Source: Cyclobacteriaceae bacterium
GTDB taxonomy: Bacteria > Bacteroidota > Bacteroidia > Cytophagales > Cyclobacteriaceae
Length of the DNA: 64,000 nt
Direction of reading: 5' to 3'
Assembly: GCA_020832305.1 (NCBI GenBank)
Contig: JAFIEV010000010.1
Location: forward strand, 124,001 to 188,000
The position numbers and the translations under genes are program-made. A model generated the notes under the pieces. The model was given only the letters and a program-made list of their open reading frames with translations. It was not told the DNA's origin and searched no databases. Positions 24,461-33,376 of this stretch are shown here, in pieces; positions within the stretch are counted from its first letter, which is position 1, and each line of letters opens with the position of its first letter.

Positions 24461-27385
24461 TTATATCTCATCTTCTTCCAGATGCCAGAAGGCACTTGCC
24501 GGGATTTCCTGCAAATCTATTCCAGGCCCCTGCCAGCTTACAATATTAAACTTACGGGCGCCCAGTTGAAAATACTTTTCCCTCACTTTGTATTTGCCTT
24601 TTCGCAGGGCAATGGTTTTATGACCACCTTCCATAAAAGGTTTGCCATCGAGATACAAGGTACATTTATCATTCACCTGAATGGAGAAGGTATAGATGCC
24701 ATCGCGAGGTATTTCGAGGTAACCCGACCAGATGTAACCGAAGTAATCTTCCCGACGCCGCTGATCGATGGTGAGGTTTGGGAGTACGCCCGTTTCTACC
24801 GGAACATGTTCTTCCAGTTCATGCTGGTTGAGTACATGGGCTTCGTAGTAATGGTATTTTAAGCCTTTTTTAAAAGTGCCTGTGCCTTCGTAATTGGTAA
24901 AATCTTCAAATTCGAGTTTTGTAACCCTCTGCGATACCGGGGCAGTGGGCAGCAGACCGTCTTTCCAGGCTGTAAAACGCAGTAAGGTACTCTTGTCAAA
25001 TTCCAGTGCCCCTGTATACCGCTGAGAGGTATTGTCGGGCCGGCTTCCGTCGGTGGTATAATAAATTTCTACACCATCCTGATCACTGTGCAAGGTCACC
25101 CGGGCTTTATCAAGAAAATATTGGTCATTGGTGTTGGCATAGGGTAAATCTGCATTGTCCGGGAATGATTCTGATGCAGGTCGGCCTTCAAAAGCACTGG
25201 CCCATTGTTTGTTGGGCTGGGGCCCCATTTCAAAAACAATTTCTGATCCATTTACAATATCTTCATGGGTGAACCATGATTTTTCCAGTGGCTGGCCATT
25301 AAGTGTAGCTGATTGGATATAAAAGTTTTCCGCAGAGACATTGGGAGCAATGACTTTAAACGTTTTGCCATTCTCAAGATGTATGGCTACTTCATCAAAT
25401 ATGGGCGTGCCTATAATATAGTGCGGGGTACCCGGACAAACCTGATAAAAGCCCATGGCGCTGAGGATATACCATGCAGACATCTGTCCGCAATCCTCAT
25501 TGCCGCTGAGTCCGTCGGGTTGGTCGTCATACATTGTTTCCAGGATTTCGCTCACTATTTTTTGGGTTTTCCAGGGGGCGCCGGCATAATTGTACAGATA
25601 GGCCATATGGTGGCTGGGTTCATTGCCATGGGCATACTGGCCTATCAGACCGGTGGCATCGATCACCGAGGCATCATGTTCAGATTCTTTGGTAAAAAGG
25701 GTGTCCATCCAGGCAATGAATTTTTCATCGCCACCAATAAGGTCGATGAGCCCATTTACATCATGCGGCGCAAATAAGCTGTACTGATAGGAGTTGCCTT
25801 CTACGAAATGATCGCTGCCTTCGGCGGGATCGAAAGGTTCAACCCAGCTGCCATCCAAATTTTTAGGCCGCATAAAGCCGGTAGAGGCATCGTACAGGTT
25901 TCTGTAAAAGAGGGAACGATGTCGATAATCGTTCATATCGTTCTCTTCACCCAGTAATTCTGCAAATTTAGATACACTCCAATGGTTGTAGGCATATTCC
26001 AGTACTTTGGAGACCGATCCGCTTTCTTTGTCTGCCGGTATATAGCCGAGATCGTTCATGTATCCGATGGCATCGACCCGTTTTTTCATGGCTTCCAGCG
26101 CCAGTTTTTGGTCAAAGCCCCTGATCCCTTTGAGGTAGCCATCGAGGATTACAGAATGGGTATGAAAGCCGATCATTACACCGGTATAATTGCCGGCAAG
26201 TTCCCATTGGGGCAGCTTACCGCCGATGCGATACATTTGCAGGAAAGTTTTCAGAAAATCTTCATAGCGGGACGGATCGATGATGGTAAACAAAGGTTTA
26301 TGGGCCCTGAAGGTATCCCAGAGTGAAAAGACGGTATAGTTGGTAAAACCTTCTGCCTTGTGCACCTGATGATCTACGCCCCGGTACCGGCCATCTACAT
26401 CCATAAACACATTAGGGGCGATGGCAGTATGGTATAAGCCTGTATAAAAGATTCTTTTTTGCCTTTCTGTTCCTCCTTTTACTTCAATTTTAGATAGAAA
26501 GTCATTCCATTCTTTGTTGGCATTTTTAGCTACCTTCTCAAAGTCCCATCCCGGGTTTTCGGCCTGAAGGTTTTTTTTGGCGCCATCTATATCCACGGCA
26601 GAAATGCCCACTTTCACTTGTACAGCTTCTTTGTCGCGGGTGGCAAATTGTACATAGGCCCGGATATTTTTACCTTCTGCTTTTCGAAGTCCGTCCTGAA
26701 GTACTTCGTCGATGGCGATGCCGCAGGAAGTAAAGGGTTTTGAAAATTCTGCATAAAAATATACATATTGATCGGCGGCCCATCGACTCGATCGCCGCAG
26801 TCCTTGCACGGCATTATCCCCGATAAACTCAAGGTGCGATTCCAACACATGGTCGCGGTTTTTGATGTCAATGATGATATTGGCTTTTTCCGCTGCAGGA
26901 TAAGTGTATTTATGAAATCCGGTTCTTTTGGTAGCCGTAAGCTCGGCAGTAACCTTATAATCATCGAGCAGTACGCTGTAATAACCGGCCCGTGCTGTTT
27001 CGTTGTCATGACTGAAAGCAGAGCGGAAGCCTGTTTTAGAGTCTTCTTCTTCGCCAGGTACGATTTGCACTTCGCCTACTGTGGGCATAAACAATACATC
27101 GCAATATTCAGGGGCGCCCGTACCACTTATATGAGTCTGGCTGAATCCCATGATGGTATTGTCTGAGTAATGGTAGCCCGACGATCCATCCCAATTTTCC
27201 CATCGGGTATCCGGACTGATTTGCACCATGCCAAAAGGAAGGGTCGCGCCCGGAAAGGTGTGGCCATGACCCCCGGTGCCAATCATAGGGTCGACGTATT
27301 GGGTGAATTTGTTGTCTTTTCCGCTATCTGAGCAAGAGCTGAAAAAGCAGGCAAACAGGAAGCTGCAAATAATTTTATAAGGCAT
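24461..27385 (-). CDS. GH92 alpha-mannosidase-like lipoprotein with chitobiase C-terminal and PA14-like domains
   Basis: 974 residues, lipobox Cys18 (FFSSCSDSG). The GH92 signature is clear: YVDPMIGTGGHGHTFPGATL, SGYHYSDNTIMGFSQTHISG, GNEPSHHMAYLYNYAG and LSGNEDCGQMSAWYILSAMG. GH92 enzymes are calcium-dependent exo-alpha-mannosidases, mostly alpha-1,2. Residues about 755-825 look like the chitobiase/beta-hexosaminidase C-terminal sandwich (DGVEIYYTTDGSRPD), and about 835-970 like a PA14 domain (GIYTFSIQVNDKCTLYLDGK). These two extra modules make it longer than the usual 720-780 residues and suggest surface glycan binding. Mannosidase activity sits oddly beside a beta-glucan locus, so it may serve a separate N-glycan or mannan substrate. 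Confidence 0.92.
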   Translation of the reverse strand: MPYKIICSFLFACFFSSCSDSGKDNKFTQYVDPMIGTGGHGHTFPGATLPFGMVQISPDTRWENWDGSSGYHYSDNTIMGFSQTHISGTGAPEYCDVLFMPTVGEVQIVPGEEEDSKTGFRSAFSHDNETARAGYYSVLLDDYKVTAELTATKRTGFHKYTYPAAEKANIIIDIKNRDHVLESHLEFIGDNAVQGLRRSSRWAADQYVYFYAEFSKPFTSCGIAIDEVLQDGLRKAEGKNIRAYVQFATRDKEAVQVKVGISAVDIDGAKKNLQAENPGWDFEKVAKNANKEWNDFLSKIEVKGGTERQKRIFYTGLYHTAIAPNVFMDVDGRYRGVDHQVHKAEGFTNYTVFSLWDTFRAHKPLFTIIDPSRYEDFLKTFLQMYRIGGKLPQWELAGNYTGVMIGFHTHSVILDGYLKGIRGFDQKLALEAMKKRVDAIGYMNDLGYIPADKESGSVSKVLEYAYNHWSVSKFAELLGEENDMNDYRHRSLFYRNLYDASTGFMRPKNLDGSWVEPFDPAEGSDHFVEGNSYQYSLFAPHDVNGLIDLIGGDEKFIAWMDTLFTKESEHDASVIDATGLIGQYAHGNEPSHHMAYLYNYAGAPWKTQKIVSEILETMYDDQPDGLSGNEDCGQMSAWYILSAMGFYQVCPGTPHYIIGTPIFDEVAIHLENGKTFKVIAPNVSAENFYIQSATLNGQPLEKSWFTHEDIVNGSEIVFEMGPQPNKQWASAFEGRPASESFPDNADLPYANTNDQYFLDKARVTLHSDQDGVEIYYTTDGSRPDNTSQRYTGALEFDKSTLLRFTAWKDGLLPTAPVSQRVTKLEFEDFTNYEGTGTFKKGLKYHYYEAHVLNQHELEEHVPVETGVLPNLTIDQRRREDYFGYIWSGYLEIPRDGIYTFSIQVNDKCTLYLDGKPFMEGGHKTIALRKGKYKVREKYFQLGARKFNIVSWQGPGIDLQEIPASAFWHLEEDEI

Positions 27386-27593
27386 AAAAAAAGCTTTGGG
27401 TTCATTTTAAATTACTTCAAAGGCCTCTGATAGTACCCTTTGTATGCATTGAATTTATATTTTTCAGTTCATTTCTTATCGGAAATGAAAATGTTCCTGT
27501 CAATAGATAAATAGTAAGCTTAGACAAGTTTTGCGTATTACTTTTAAAATGCCCATTCTTGCAGGCCGGGCCTCAGTCTGGGTGTGATGTTTC

Positions 27594-28892
27594 ATGAATA
27601 TTGAAAAAAACATGATTTATAAAACTTTTAGAATTACTTGCAGTGTATGGATCTTCAGTATCCTGTTTGTATCTTTTGTCTATGCCCAAAGAAATATGCC
27701 GGGACCTTTTCCAGATCGCGTAATTATGGCACATGGAGAAGATGCAGAGACATCTGTAAGTATTACCTGGCGTACAGATACCAGTATATCAGAGGCTTTT
27801 TTGGAATTGCAATATTCTCCTGCGGGCCCTATACCCAAGGCCCAGTCTAAATCCTATAAAGCCGAGACGCGCTATTTTGTATATGAGCATACAGCCGAAC
27901 CATCGGTAGAGGTACATCAACACCTTTGCGTAGTAGAACAGCTTTCACCTGATTCAAGGTATATCTACCGGGTAGGTTCAGGGGATTACTGGAGTGAATG
28001 GTTTGAATTCAGCACGGTCGCTGCAGATGAGAGTAAGTTTTCGTTTTTGTACTTTGGCGATCCGCAGGCAGACATCCGATCACAGTGGTCGAGGGTGCTG
28101 CGCAGCGCCTACCGCTACAATCCCGAGGCTGCATTTATGTTGTACGCCGGCGATCTTATCAATACCGCAGGCAGGGATACCCAATGGCACGAGTGGTTTG
28201 AGGCAGGTAATTTTATATATGCCAGTACCCCGCAGGTTATGACTCCGGGTAATCACGATTATCAGGGATTGGTGCTGGACCCGCACTGGGAATATGCCTT
28301 TCGGATGCCCCGTAATGGCCCTGAGGGGCTTAAGGAGAGTTGCTTTTTTATCGATTATAAAAACCTCAAACTTATATCCATAGACACCTCGGTAGATAAT
28401 GAACTGAGGCTTGAGGGCGGGACCGCCATTAAGAAGCAGCAGGATTGGCTCGATTCAGTATTGTCAACCAATACCAAAAAATGGGTAATCCTTACCACAC
28501 ATTTGCCTTTTTATTCACCTAAGGAATCGAGGGATAATGTTCACATACGGAAGAATTTTCAACCCATCCTGGAAAAATATGGTGTAGATATGGTGCTGAC
28601 GGGCCATGATCATTCCTATGGCAGGGGTATGGCTACCGATAACCCAGACAAAGCGCCTTCCATCGTATATGTGGTTTCTGTGAGCGGACCAAAAATGTAT
28701 GATGCCGGTGATAAAGACTGGATGGTGGTAAAAGGGGTGTACACTAAATTGTTTCACGAGATAACCATTGATGGCAATGAATTGGTTTTTAAAGGCATCA
28801 CCGCCAATGGAGAGCTTTTTGACCATTTTCATATCGTGAAAGACAAAAAGGGAAAAAACCAGATCATCGAAAAGCTGGTGAACGGGGAATAG
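27594..28892 (+). CDS. Purple-acid-phosphatase-like secreted metallophosphoesterase
   Basis: 432 residues with a signal peptide (ending near VSFVYAQ). Residues about 40-140 form an FN3-like N-terminal domain, as in purple acid phosphatases. The metallophosphoesterase core follows, with YFGDPQAD (D156), YAGDLINT (D187), TPGNHDYQ (N220/H221), TTHLPFYS and LTGHDHSYGRG, a complete metal-binding set. It should hydrolyse phosphate monoesters or diesters in the periplasm or outside. It is divergent from GH92, with about 200 bases between them, and ends ahead of a GC-rich element and the pruA gene. The physiological substrate is not evident. Confidence 0.88.
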   Translation: MNIEKNMIYKTFRITCSVWIFSILFVSFVYAQRNMPGPFPDRVIMAHGEDAETSVSITWRTDTSISEAFLELQYSPAGPIPKAQSKSYKAETRYFVYEHTAEPSVEVHQHLCVVEQLSPDSRYIYRVGSGDYWSEWFEFSTVAADESKFSFLYFGDPQADIRSQWSRVLRSAYRYNPEAAFMLYAGDLINTAGRDTQWHEWFEAGNFIYASTPQVMTPGNHDYQGLVLDPHWEYAFRMPRNGPEGLKESCFFIDYKNLKLISIDTSVDNELRLEGGTAIKKQQDWLDSVLSTNTKKWVILTTHLPFYSPKESRDNVHIRKNFQPILEKYGVDMVLTGHDHSYGRGMATDNPDKAPSIVYVVSVSGPKMYDAGDKDWMVVKGVYTKLFHEITIDGNELVFKGITANGELFDHFHIVKDKKGKNQIIEKLVNGE

Positions 28893-29004
28893 TATTCCTG
28901 GAATTTCCCTGACTGAGGGTTTAAAAAAACCGATGCCTATTTTTTTGAGGATAATAGAAAGTTTGGTAAGCTCGTATATTCTACAGCAGTTCCTAAGGTA
29001 GTTT

Positions 29005-29106
29005 TGGCCTGAGGAGGCGGCCTGAGACCGAAATGGTTTGCAGCGCTGGCAGGCTCAGGCGCCGGGTGGCCCATGTGTGGCTGGTACGGCGTGCGGATTT
29101 GCGGGG
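29005..29106. repeat. GC-rich structured intergenic element
   Basis: This 100-base block is much more GC-rich than its surroundings. It has a tandem GGCCTGAG (29006-29013 and 29019-29026) and a matching CTCAGGC at 29054-29060, able to pair with a 27-base loop. It lies between a metallophosphoesterase gene and the pruA terminator. I recognise no RNA family; it may be a genome-wide repeat. Confidence 0.45.
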
Positions 29107-29111
29107 CATAG

Positions 29112-29149
29112 CAAAAAAAGCCCTCCAACTCAGGTCTTGTTGAAGGGCT
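29112..29149 (-). terminator. rho-independent terminator of pruA
   Basis: On the minus strand AGCCCT and AGGGCT arms (with internal CAAC/GTTG pairing) are followed by seven T residues, 9 bases after the pruA stop. Confidence 0.85.
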
Positions 29150-29157
29150 GTTGAAGA

Positions 29158-30789
29158 TTATTCTTCGTCCATAAATGGATATTTGTAATCGGTGGGCGGC
29201 ACGAAGTTTTCTTTGATGGTTCGCGGCGATACCCATCGCAAGAGGTTGATCATGGCGCCGGCTTTGTCATTGGTGCCTGATGCCCTGCCTCCGCCAAAGG
29301 GTTGCTGACCGACCACTGCGCCGGTTGGTTTGTCATTGATATAGAAATTGCCTGCTGCATGGCTGAGTTTATGGCTGGCCAGCTCAATGGCATAGCGATC
29401 CTTGGCAAATACGGCACCGGTAAGGGCATATGGCGAAGTGTTGTCGACCAGATACAGGGCGTCTTCAAAATGTTCGGGATGATACAGGTAAATGGTGAGC
29501 ACCGGACCGAATATTTCTTCTTCCATGGTGATATACTTGGGATCTTCGGTAAGCAGCACAGTTGGCTCAATAAAATAGCCTTTGGATTTATCACAGCCAC
29601 CGCCGGCTATGATTTCCACAACCGGACTCTGACGGGCATCTTCGATGTATTTTTCAATTTTATTAAAAGCAGATTCATCAATGACGGCATTGAAGAAATT
29701 TCTGAAGTCTTCTACGCCGCCCATTTTAATTTCGCTGAGGTTTTGCAGTAATTTTTCCTTAACCGTATCCCAGAGGTTTCGGGGGATATAGGCCCTTGAT
29801 GCAGCCGAACATTTTTGACCCTGGTACTCGAAGGCGCCACGAACCAGCGCGGTGGTGAGCGCCTCGGGGTCGGCCGATTTGTGGGCCAGGATAAAATCTT
29901 TACCACCGGTTTCTCCCACAATTCGGGGATAGGATTTGTAGCGGGCGATGTTCTGACCGATGGTTTTCCAGATGTTTTGAAAAACGCCTGTACTGCCTGT
30001 AAAATGGATGCCGGCAAAATCGGGATGCTGAAAGATCACATCTCCCGCGGTAGGTCCATCGACATAGATCAGGTTGATTACACCATCGGGCACTCCGGCT
30101 TCGCGGAATACTTGCATCAGCACATTGGCCGAATATATCTGGGTGCGGGAAGGTTTCCAAACCACCACATTGCCCATCATGGCAGGAGCGGTGGGCAGGT
30201 TGCCGGCAATGGCGGTAAAATTAAAAGGGGTGAGGGCAAAGATAAAGCCTTCGAGGGGCCTATGTTCGGTGCGGTTCCACACAAAGCGCGATGATGCCGG
30301 TTGCTGAGCATATATCTGCGACATAAAATGTACATTAAAGCGCAGGAAATCGATGATTTCGCAGGCAGAGTCAATTTCGGCCTGGTATGCGTTTTTTGAC
30401 TGACCGAGCATGGTGGCGGCATTGAGGCGAGCGCGGTAGGGTCCGGCGATGAGGTCGGCGGCCTTGAGAAATATAGAAGCACGGTGTTCCCATGACATTT
30501 CAGCCCAGGCGGTTCTTGCGCCGAGGGCAGCGTCGATGGCCTGGTGCACATGATCTGCATCGCCCTGGTGAAAATATGCCAGTGTATGCTGATGATCGTG
30601 CGGAGGGCTCAGGGGACGACGATCATCGGTAGTGACCTCTTCTCCGCCAATGTACATGGGGATTTCGATTTGTTGATTCCTGGCTTCCGCTATAGCTTGT
30701 TTAAGGGCTTTGCGTTCCTGTGAACCGGGAAGGTAGTCGAGTACCGGTTCGTTTTGGGGTATAGGCACCTGATAAAATCCTTTGATCAT
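29158..30789 (-). CDS. pruA: L-glutamate gamma-semialdehyde (1-pyrroline-5-carboxylate) dehydrogenase
   Basis: 543 residues, the length of stand-alone P5C dehydrogenases. It oxidises glutamate semialdehyde to glutamate with NAD+ in the last step of proline breakdown, in the cytoplasm. The aldehyde dehydrogenase landmarks are present: ALTPFNFTAIAGNL, FTGSTGVF, the general base in VGETGGKD (E293) and the catalytic cysteine in EYQGQKCSAA (C327). The N-terminal IPMYIGGEEV is typical of this subgroup. No proline dehydrogenase gene is adjacent in the window. A strong terminator follows, so it is probably monocistronic. Confidence 0.95.
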   Translation of the reverse strand: MIKGFYQVPIPQNEPVLDYLPGSQERKALKQAIAEARNQQIEIPMYIGGEEVTTDDRRPLSPPHDHQHTLAYFHQGDADHVHQAIDAALGARTAWAEMSWEHRASIFLKAADLIAGPYRARLNAATMLGQSKNAYQAEIDSACEIIDFLRFNVHFMSQIYAQQPASSRFVWNRTEHRPLEGFIFALTPFNFTAIAGNLPTAPAMMGNVVVWKPSRTQIYSANVLMQVFREAGVPDGVINLIYVDGPTAGDVIFQHPDFAGIHFTGSTGVFQNIWKTIGQNIARYKSYPRIVGETGGKDFILAHKSADPEALTTALVRGAFEYQGQKCSAASRAYIPRNLWDTVKEKLLQNLSEIKMGGVEDFRNFFNAVIDESAFNKIEKYIEDARQSPVVEIIAGGGCDKSKGYFIEPTVLLTEDPKYITMEEEIFGPVLTIYLYHPEHFEDALYLVDNTSPYALTGAVFAKDRYAIELASHKLSHAAGNFYINDKPTGAVVGQQPFGGGRASGTNDKAGAMINLLRWVSPRTIKENFVPPTDYKYPFMDEE

Positions 30790-30933
30790 AATATTGTTTT
30801 TATGCGATTATTCCGGGCTAAGATATTAAAAAATAGCCCATTTACCGAAAAAACCAAGTCTTTTCGCAGGCACGTTTGGCAGAGTATGGATGTGATTGCC
30901 TAAAATTTTACCGATCAGCTTAAAGTCCAAATA

Positions 30934-31149
30934 TTATTTTATCAGGGGACGCTTTTTATTGATTCTTCTGGAATATAAACCTGTCAGTTCATGCTTTAAC
31001 TTTTCAGGTTGACCTGTTCCTGTCATTGGATGCTCTCGTAATTCATTGAATAAGCGCTGTAATTTCTTTAAAACAGATTCATCCCCAGCTTTTTTATGCT
31101 TTTCAATATCTTCTAAGGCATGATCTGAGAACTCTAAAACAAAACTCAT
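30934..31149 (-). pseudogene. Truncated YoeB/Txe-family toxin
   Basis: The 71-residue product starts like a normal YoeB-type mRNA interferase (FSDHALEDIEKHKKAG) and keeps the core HPMTGTGQPEKLKHELTGLY-SRRIN. It then stops after KKRPLIK, where relatives continue with an H-R-L-V/I-Y strand and end in a C-terminal His-Tyr. About 17 residues are missing, including that C-terminal catalytic pair. I looked in the other two frames just past the stop and saw no continuation. It overlaps the antitoxin gene by 4 bases, as intact systems do. The likely result is an inactive or weakened toxin kept beside a functional antitoxin. Confidence 0.72.
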
Positions 31150-31397
31150 AAACCTAGTAAATCATTGATCTGTTCAGGGGTGCTAATTCTCTTGGTCTTT
31201 CCTGATTTGACCTGATCTATACTTTGCTTTATTCGCTCGACCATTTCAGCATTGAAATAAAGGTCTTCTTGCTTAACAGGAGTTAAGGCATACGCTTTAT
31301 CTTTTCCTCTTTGAACAATAATTTGCTCACCTTGATCGGCTCTTTCAAAGTACCTCTTTTGATTCTGCCTAAATTCTCTACTACTAATGACTAACAT
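31146..31397 (-). CDS. Phd/YefM-family antitoxin
   Basis: 83 residues. The N-terminal MLVISSREFRQNQKRYFERA and QIIVQRGKDKAYALTPV are typical of the YefM/Phd DNA-binding fold, followed by a charged, flexible C-terminal tail that would wrap the toxin. It precedes the toxin gene with a 4-base overlap, the usual antitoxin-first order, and such antitoxins repress their own promoter. The gene looks intact, although its partner is truncated. Confidence 0.85.
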   Translation of the reverse strand: MLVISSREFRQNQKRYFERADQGEQIIVQRGKDKAYALTPVKQEDLYFNAEMVERIKQSIDQVKSGKTKRISTPEQINDLLGL

Positions 31398-31497
31398 ATT
31401 ATTTTATTTTGTGTACCACTATGGTACAAATATACGATAGCTTGGATTATTATGTTTACCTCAACGGATGATAATTCAAAATAGGGGTTTTTCAATT

Positions 31498-31552
31498 CCT
31501 CTAGTCCGGCTTGGCAGTAGCGATCCACGCTGCTGCCAAGCCGGACTAGAGG
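31498..31552. repeat. long near-perfect inverted repeat
   Basis: Arms 31498-31517 and 31533-31552 are perfectly complementary over 20 bases (CCTCTAGTCCGGCTTGGCAG). The loop extends the pairing (AGCG/CGCT plus one G-T pair), leaving a 5-base tip. No T tract follows on either strand. It could be a mobile repeat (REP- or MITE-like) or an RNA-processing structure. Confidence 0.8.
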
Positions 31553-31621
31553 TTTCCAAAAAGCGGGGAACTACGCGTTATGCTGCGCTAAATGCATGCC
31601 AATGGGGAGGCTTTTTTCAGA

Positions 31622-31662
31622 CAGATGCCGGAATCCGCAGGATTCCCATGTCTATAGCAGAT
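31622..31662 (-). repeat. 41-bp dispersed repeat, copy B
   Basis: Reverse complement of copy A at 21096-21136, with one mismatch in the hairpin loop. Broader similarity covers about 31600-31690. Confidence 0.8.
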
Positions 31663-31894
31663 AAGCCTATATGTAGAATCGACCCGGAAAGGGACGCAGC
31701 CTTTGGATATTCAAAAAGGAGACAAAGACGACATATTTCACCAACCACCTTGATGGTTACGAATACATTGCTTCAAGCAGATTTTTCAGAATAGGTAGTG
31801 AAAAATATACCTTTTCAAAATTTAAACTCTCTGGAGATGTTAGGAACAACACTCGACACGAGTGCGGTAGCGCAGGAATGAGGCAAGGAACAAT

Positions 31895-31960
31895 CAACTC
31901 AACGATTAACCGATTAAACAATTCAACGATTAAACAATTTAACACCTCAACAATCCGACA
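31895..31960. repeat. simple repeat tract
   Basis: Tandem variants of CAACGATTAACCGATTAAAC and CAATTTAACACCTCAAC; probably a slippage-prone non-coding tract. Confidence 0.5.
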
Positions 31961-32032
31961 CCACATTTGCAGCAACAATTTTTCCTCAAAGTTTCACTTT
32001 TCCTTCCAGCGAAAACACAAAAGCATATCCTT

Positions 32033-32734
32033 TTAGAGCCATGCCGTTATATGGCTGAGGCATTGCACTTCAATGGCAACTTTTTGATTATGTGTTTTCT
32101 TATGGGGATTATAGAAGATGCTGTCCATAGTTATAGCACTTGCTCCGGCAATATCGGTATCGAGATTATCACCAATCATTATAGAGTTATCAGACCGGGC
32201 GCCTGTACAATGAAGTGCATACAGGAAAATTTCTTTTTCAGGTTTGCGGGATTCGGCCTGATCAGACGTGATCACAAAGTCGAAAAAAATATCAATGCCA
32301 GAGCTCCGCATTTTTACCATTTGCACATCGCTTGCACCATTGGTGAGGACATGCAATTGATACCTGGGTTTCAGGTATTGCAGCAATTCAAGGCTAAATG
32401 GCATAAGATGTGGCTTGGCAGGGCATAAATTCAGATAACGTACACTCATATCATCGGCTAGTTGAGGATTTACCAGATCAAACCTGGCCAGGACCAAGGG
32501 AAACCGTTGTTTCCTTAGCTGATCTTGATGTATCTGCCTTTTGTTAAACTGATCCCATAAGCTGTAATTGACTTCGTAGAAATGCCGGGTGAAATCTCTG
32601 CAGTCGATGTTCCATGTGTTGAACAGGTCAAAATATGCATGCAGCTCCGCAAGTGCTTCTTCTGAGTTTTTTTCATAATCCCACAGCGTGTGATCAAGAT
32701 CGAAGAAAATATGCTTGTATTTTTTGCTTTGCAT
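32033..32734 (-). CDS. yjjG: YjjG-family HAD hydrolase, noncanonical pyrimidine nucleotidase
   Basis: 233 residues. HAD motif I is FFDLDHTLWDYEKNS (D12 nucleophile, D14 acid/base). Motif II is in HVLTNGAS, motif III includes the lysine of ESRKPEKEIF, and motif IV is MIGDNLDTDIAGA. The N-terminal FDLDHTLWDYEKNSEEALAE is characteristic of the YjjG subgroup, which removes phosphate from abnormal pyrimidine nucleotides to keep the dNTP pool clean. It is cytoplasmic. An ArsR-type regulator gene lies upstream on the same strand, 76 bases away, so the two may be co-transcribed. Confidence 0.87.
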   Translation of the reverse strand: MQSKKYKHIFFDLDHTLWDYEKNSEEALAELHAYFDLFNTWNIDCRDFTRHFYEVNYSLWDQFNKRQIHQDQLRKQRFPLVLARFDLVNPQLADDMSVRYLNLCPAKPHLMPFSLELLQYLKPRYQLHVLTNGASDVQMVKMRSSGIDIFFDFVITSDQAESRKPEKEIFLYALHCTGARSDNSIMIGDNLDTDIAGASAITMDSIFYNPHKKTHNQKVAIEVQCLSHITAWL

Positions 32735-32810
32735 GATTTGGAAGATGAATAGAATACAAATACACCAGGCTTATGTGTTGGGGTGTAAAATGAAATAACG
32801 TCGATTTGAT

Positions 32811-33206
32811 TTAACTGTTTGATCGGGATTGCCATTTTTTTGTACCTATCTTGTAGGCGGCGAGTTCCCTGTTTGAATACATGGTTTTGAAAGTTTGTAT
32901 GTCCTGGGAAAGGACATGGTCTTTTTTCATATAGTTTAAGACCAGTTCCATTACGTCCTGAACTTCTTCCTTAATGCTGTAAAAGACCCATTGATCTGCT
33001 TTTCTTGCATTAATGATGCCGGCATTTTTTAAATAGCTCAGGTGCCTGGATGTTTTGGTTTGTGTAAAGTCGAGTATAAGTTCCAGGTCTGAGCTGCACA
33101 TCTCTCCGTTTTCATACAATAAATTCAGGATGCGCACCCTCGCTTCTTCAGAAAGCGATTTAAAAATGGAAGTTCCGAAGGTTAGGCTAAAATTTTTTAA
33201 CCTCAT
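32811..33206 (-). CDS. ArsR/SmtB-family winged-helix repressor
   Basis: I prefer the ATG at 33206 (MRLKNFSLTFG, 131 residues), because the 23 extra N-terminal residues of the longest frame are not typical of the family. The winged helix is clear: IFKSLSEEARVRILNLLYEN, then SDLELILDFTQTKTSRHLSY and NARKADQWVFYSI. The alpha3 ELCVCDL metal site of ArsR/SmtB sensors reads EMCSSDL here, keeping only one cysteine, so metal sensing through that site is doubtful. A gene for a small secreted protein is divergent and shares the 170-base upstream region. Confidence 0.82.
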   Translation of the reverse strand: MRLKNFSLTFGTSIFKSLSEEARVRILNLLYENGEMCSSDLELILDFTQTKTSRHLSYLKNAGIINARKADQWVFYSIKEEVQDVMELVLNYMKKDHVLSQDIQTFKTMYSNRELAAYKIGTKKWQSRSNS

Positions 33207-33376
33207 AGCGTATTCAGACGTTAATAAAAATTGATAAAAATTCGTTTTAATAGTGCATAAAAAGTTGCTTTTCAATGCCCTAATCAGGTTAAAATTTGTT
33301 AATCTGTCATTTTGGGTTGGAGATGAAGCAACGATTTTATAATTTTATAGTCAGAAATATAACGATAATTGAGGTA

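Larger units (their letters stand above)
31398..32032. other. repeat-rich intergenic region
   Basis: About 630 bases without a gene I can support. It holds the long inverted repeat at 31498-31552, copy B of the dispersed repeat at 31622-31662, and a simple CAACGATTAAAC-type tract at about 31895-31960. A 108-codon plus-strand frame crosses all of these; its only similarity is to the translated copy A repeat, so I treat it as non-coding. Confidence 0.6.

Noticed and set aside
28937-29236. 99-codon minus-strand frame over the GC-rich element
   Set aside because: It overlaps the 3' end of pruA in another frame, its terminator and the GC-rich block; Pro/Ser-rich composition reflects base content.
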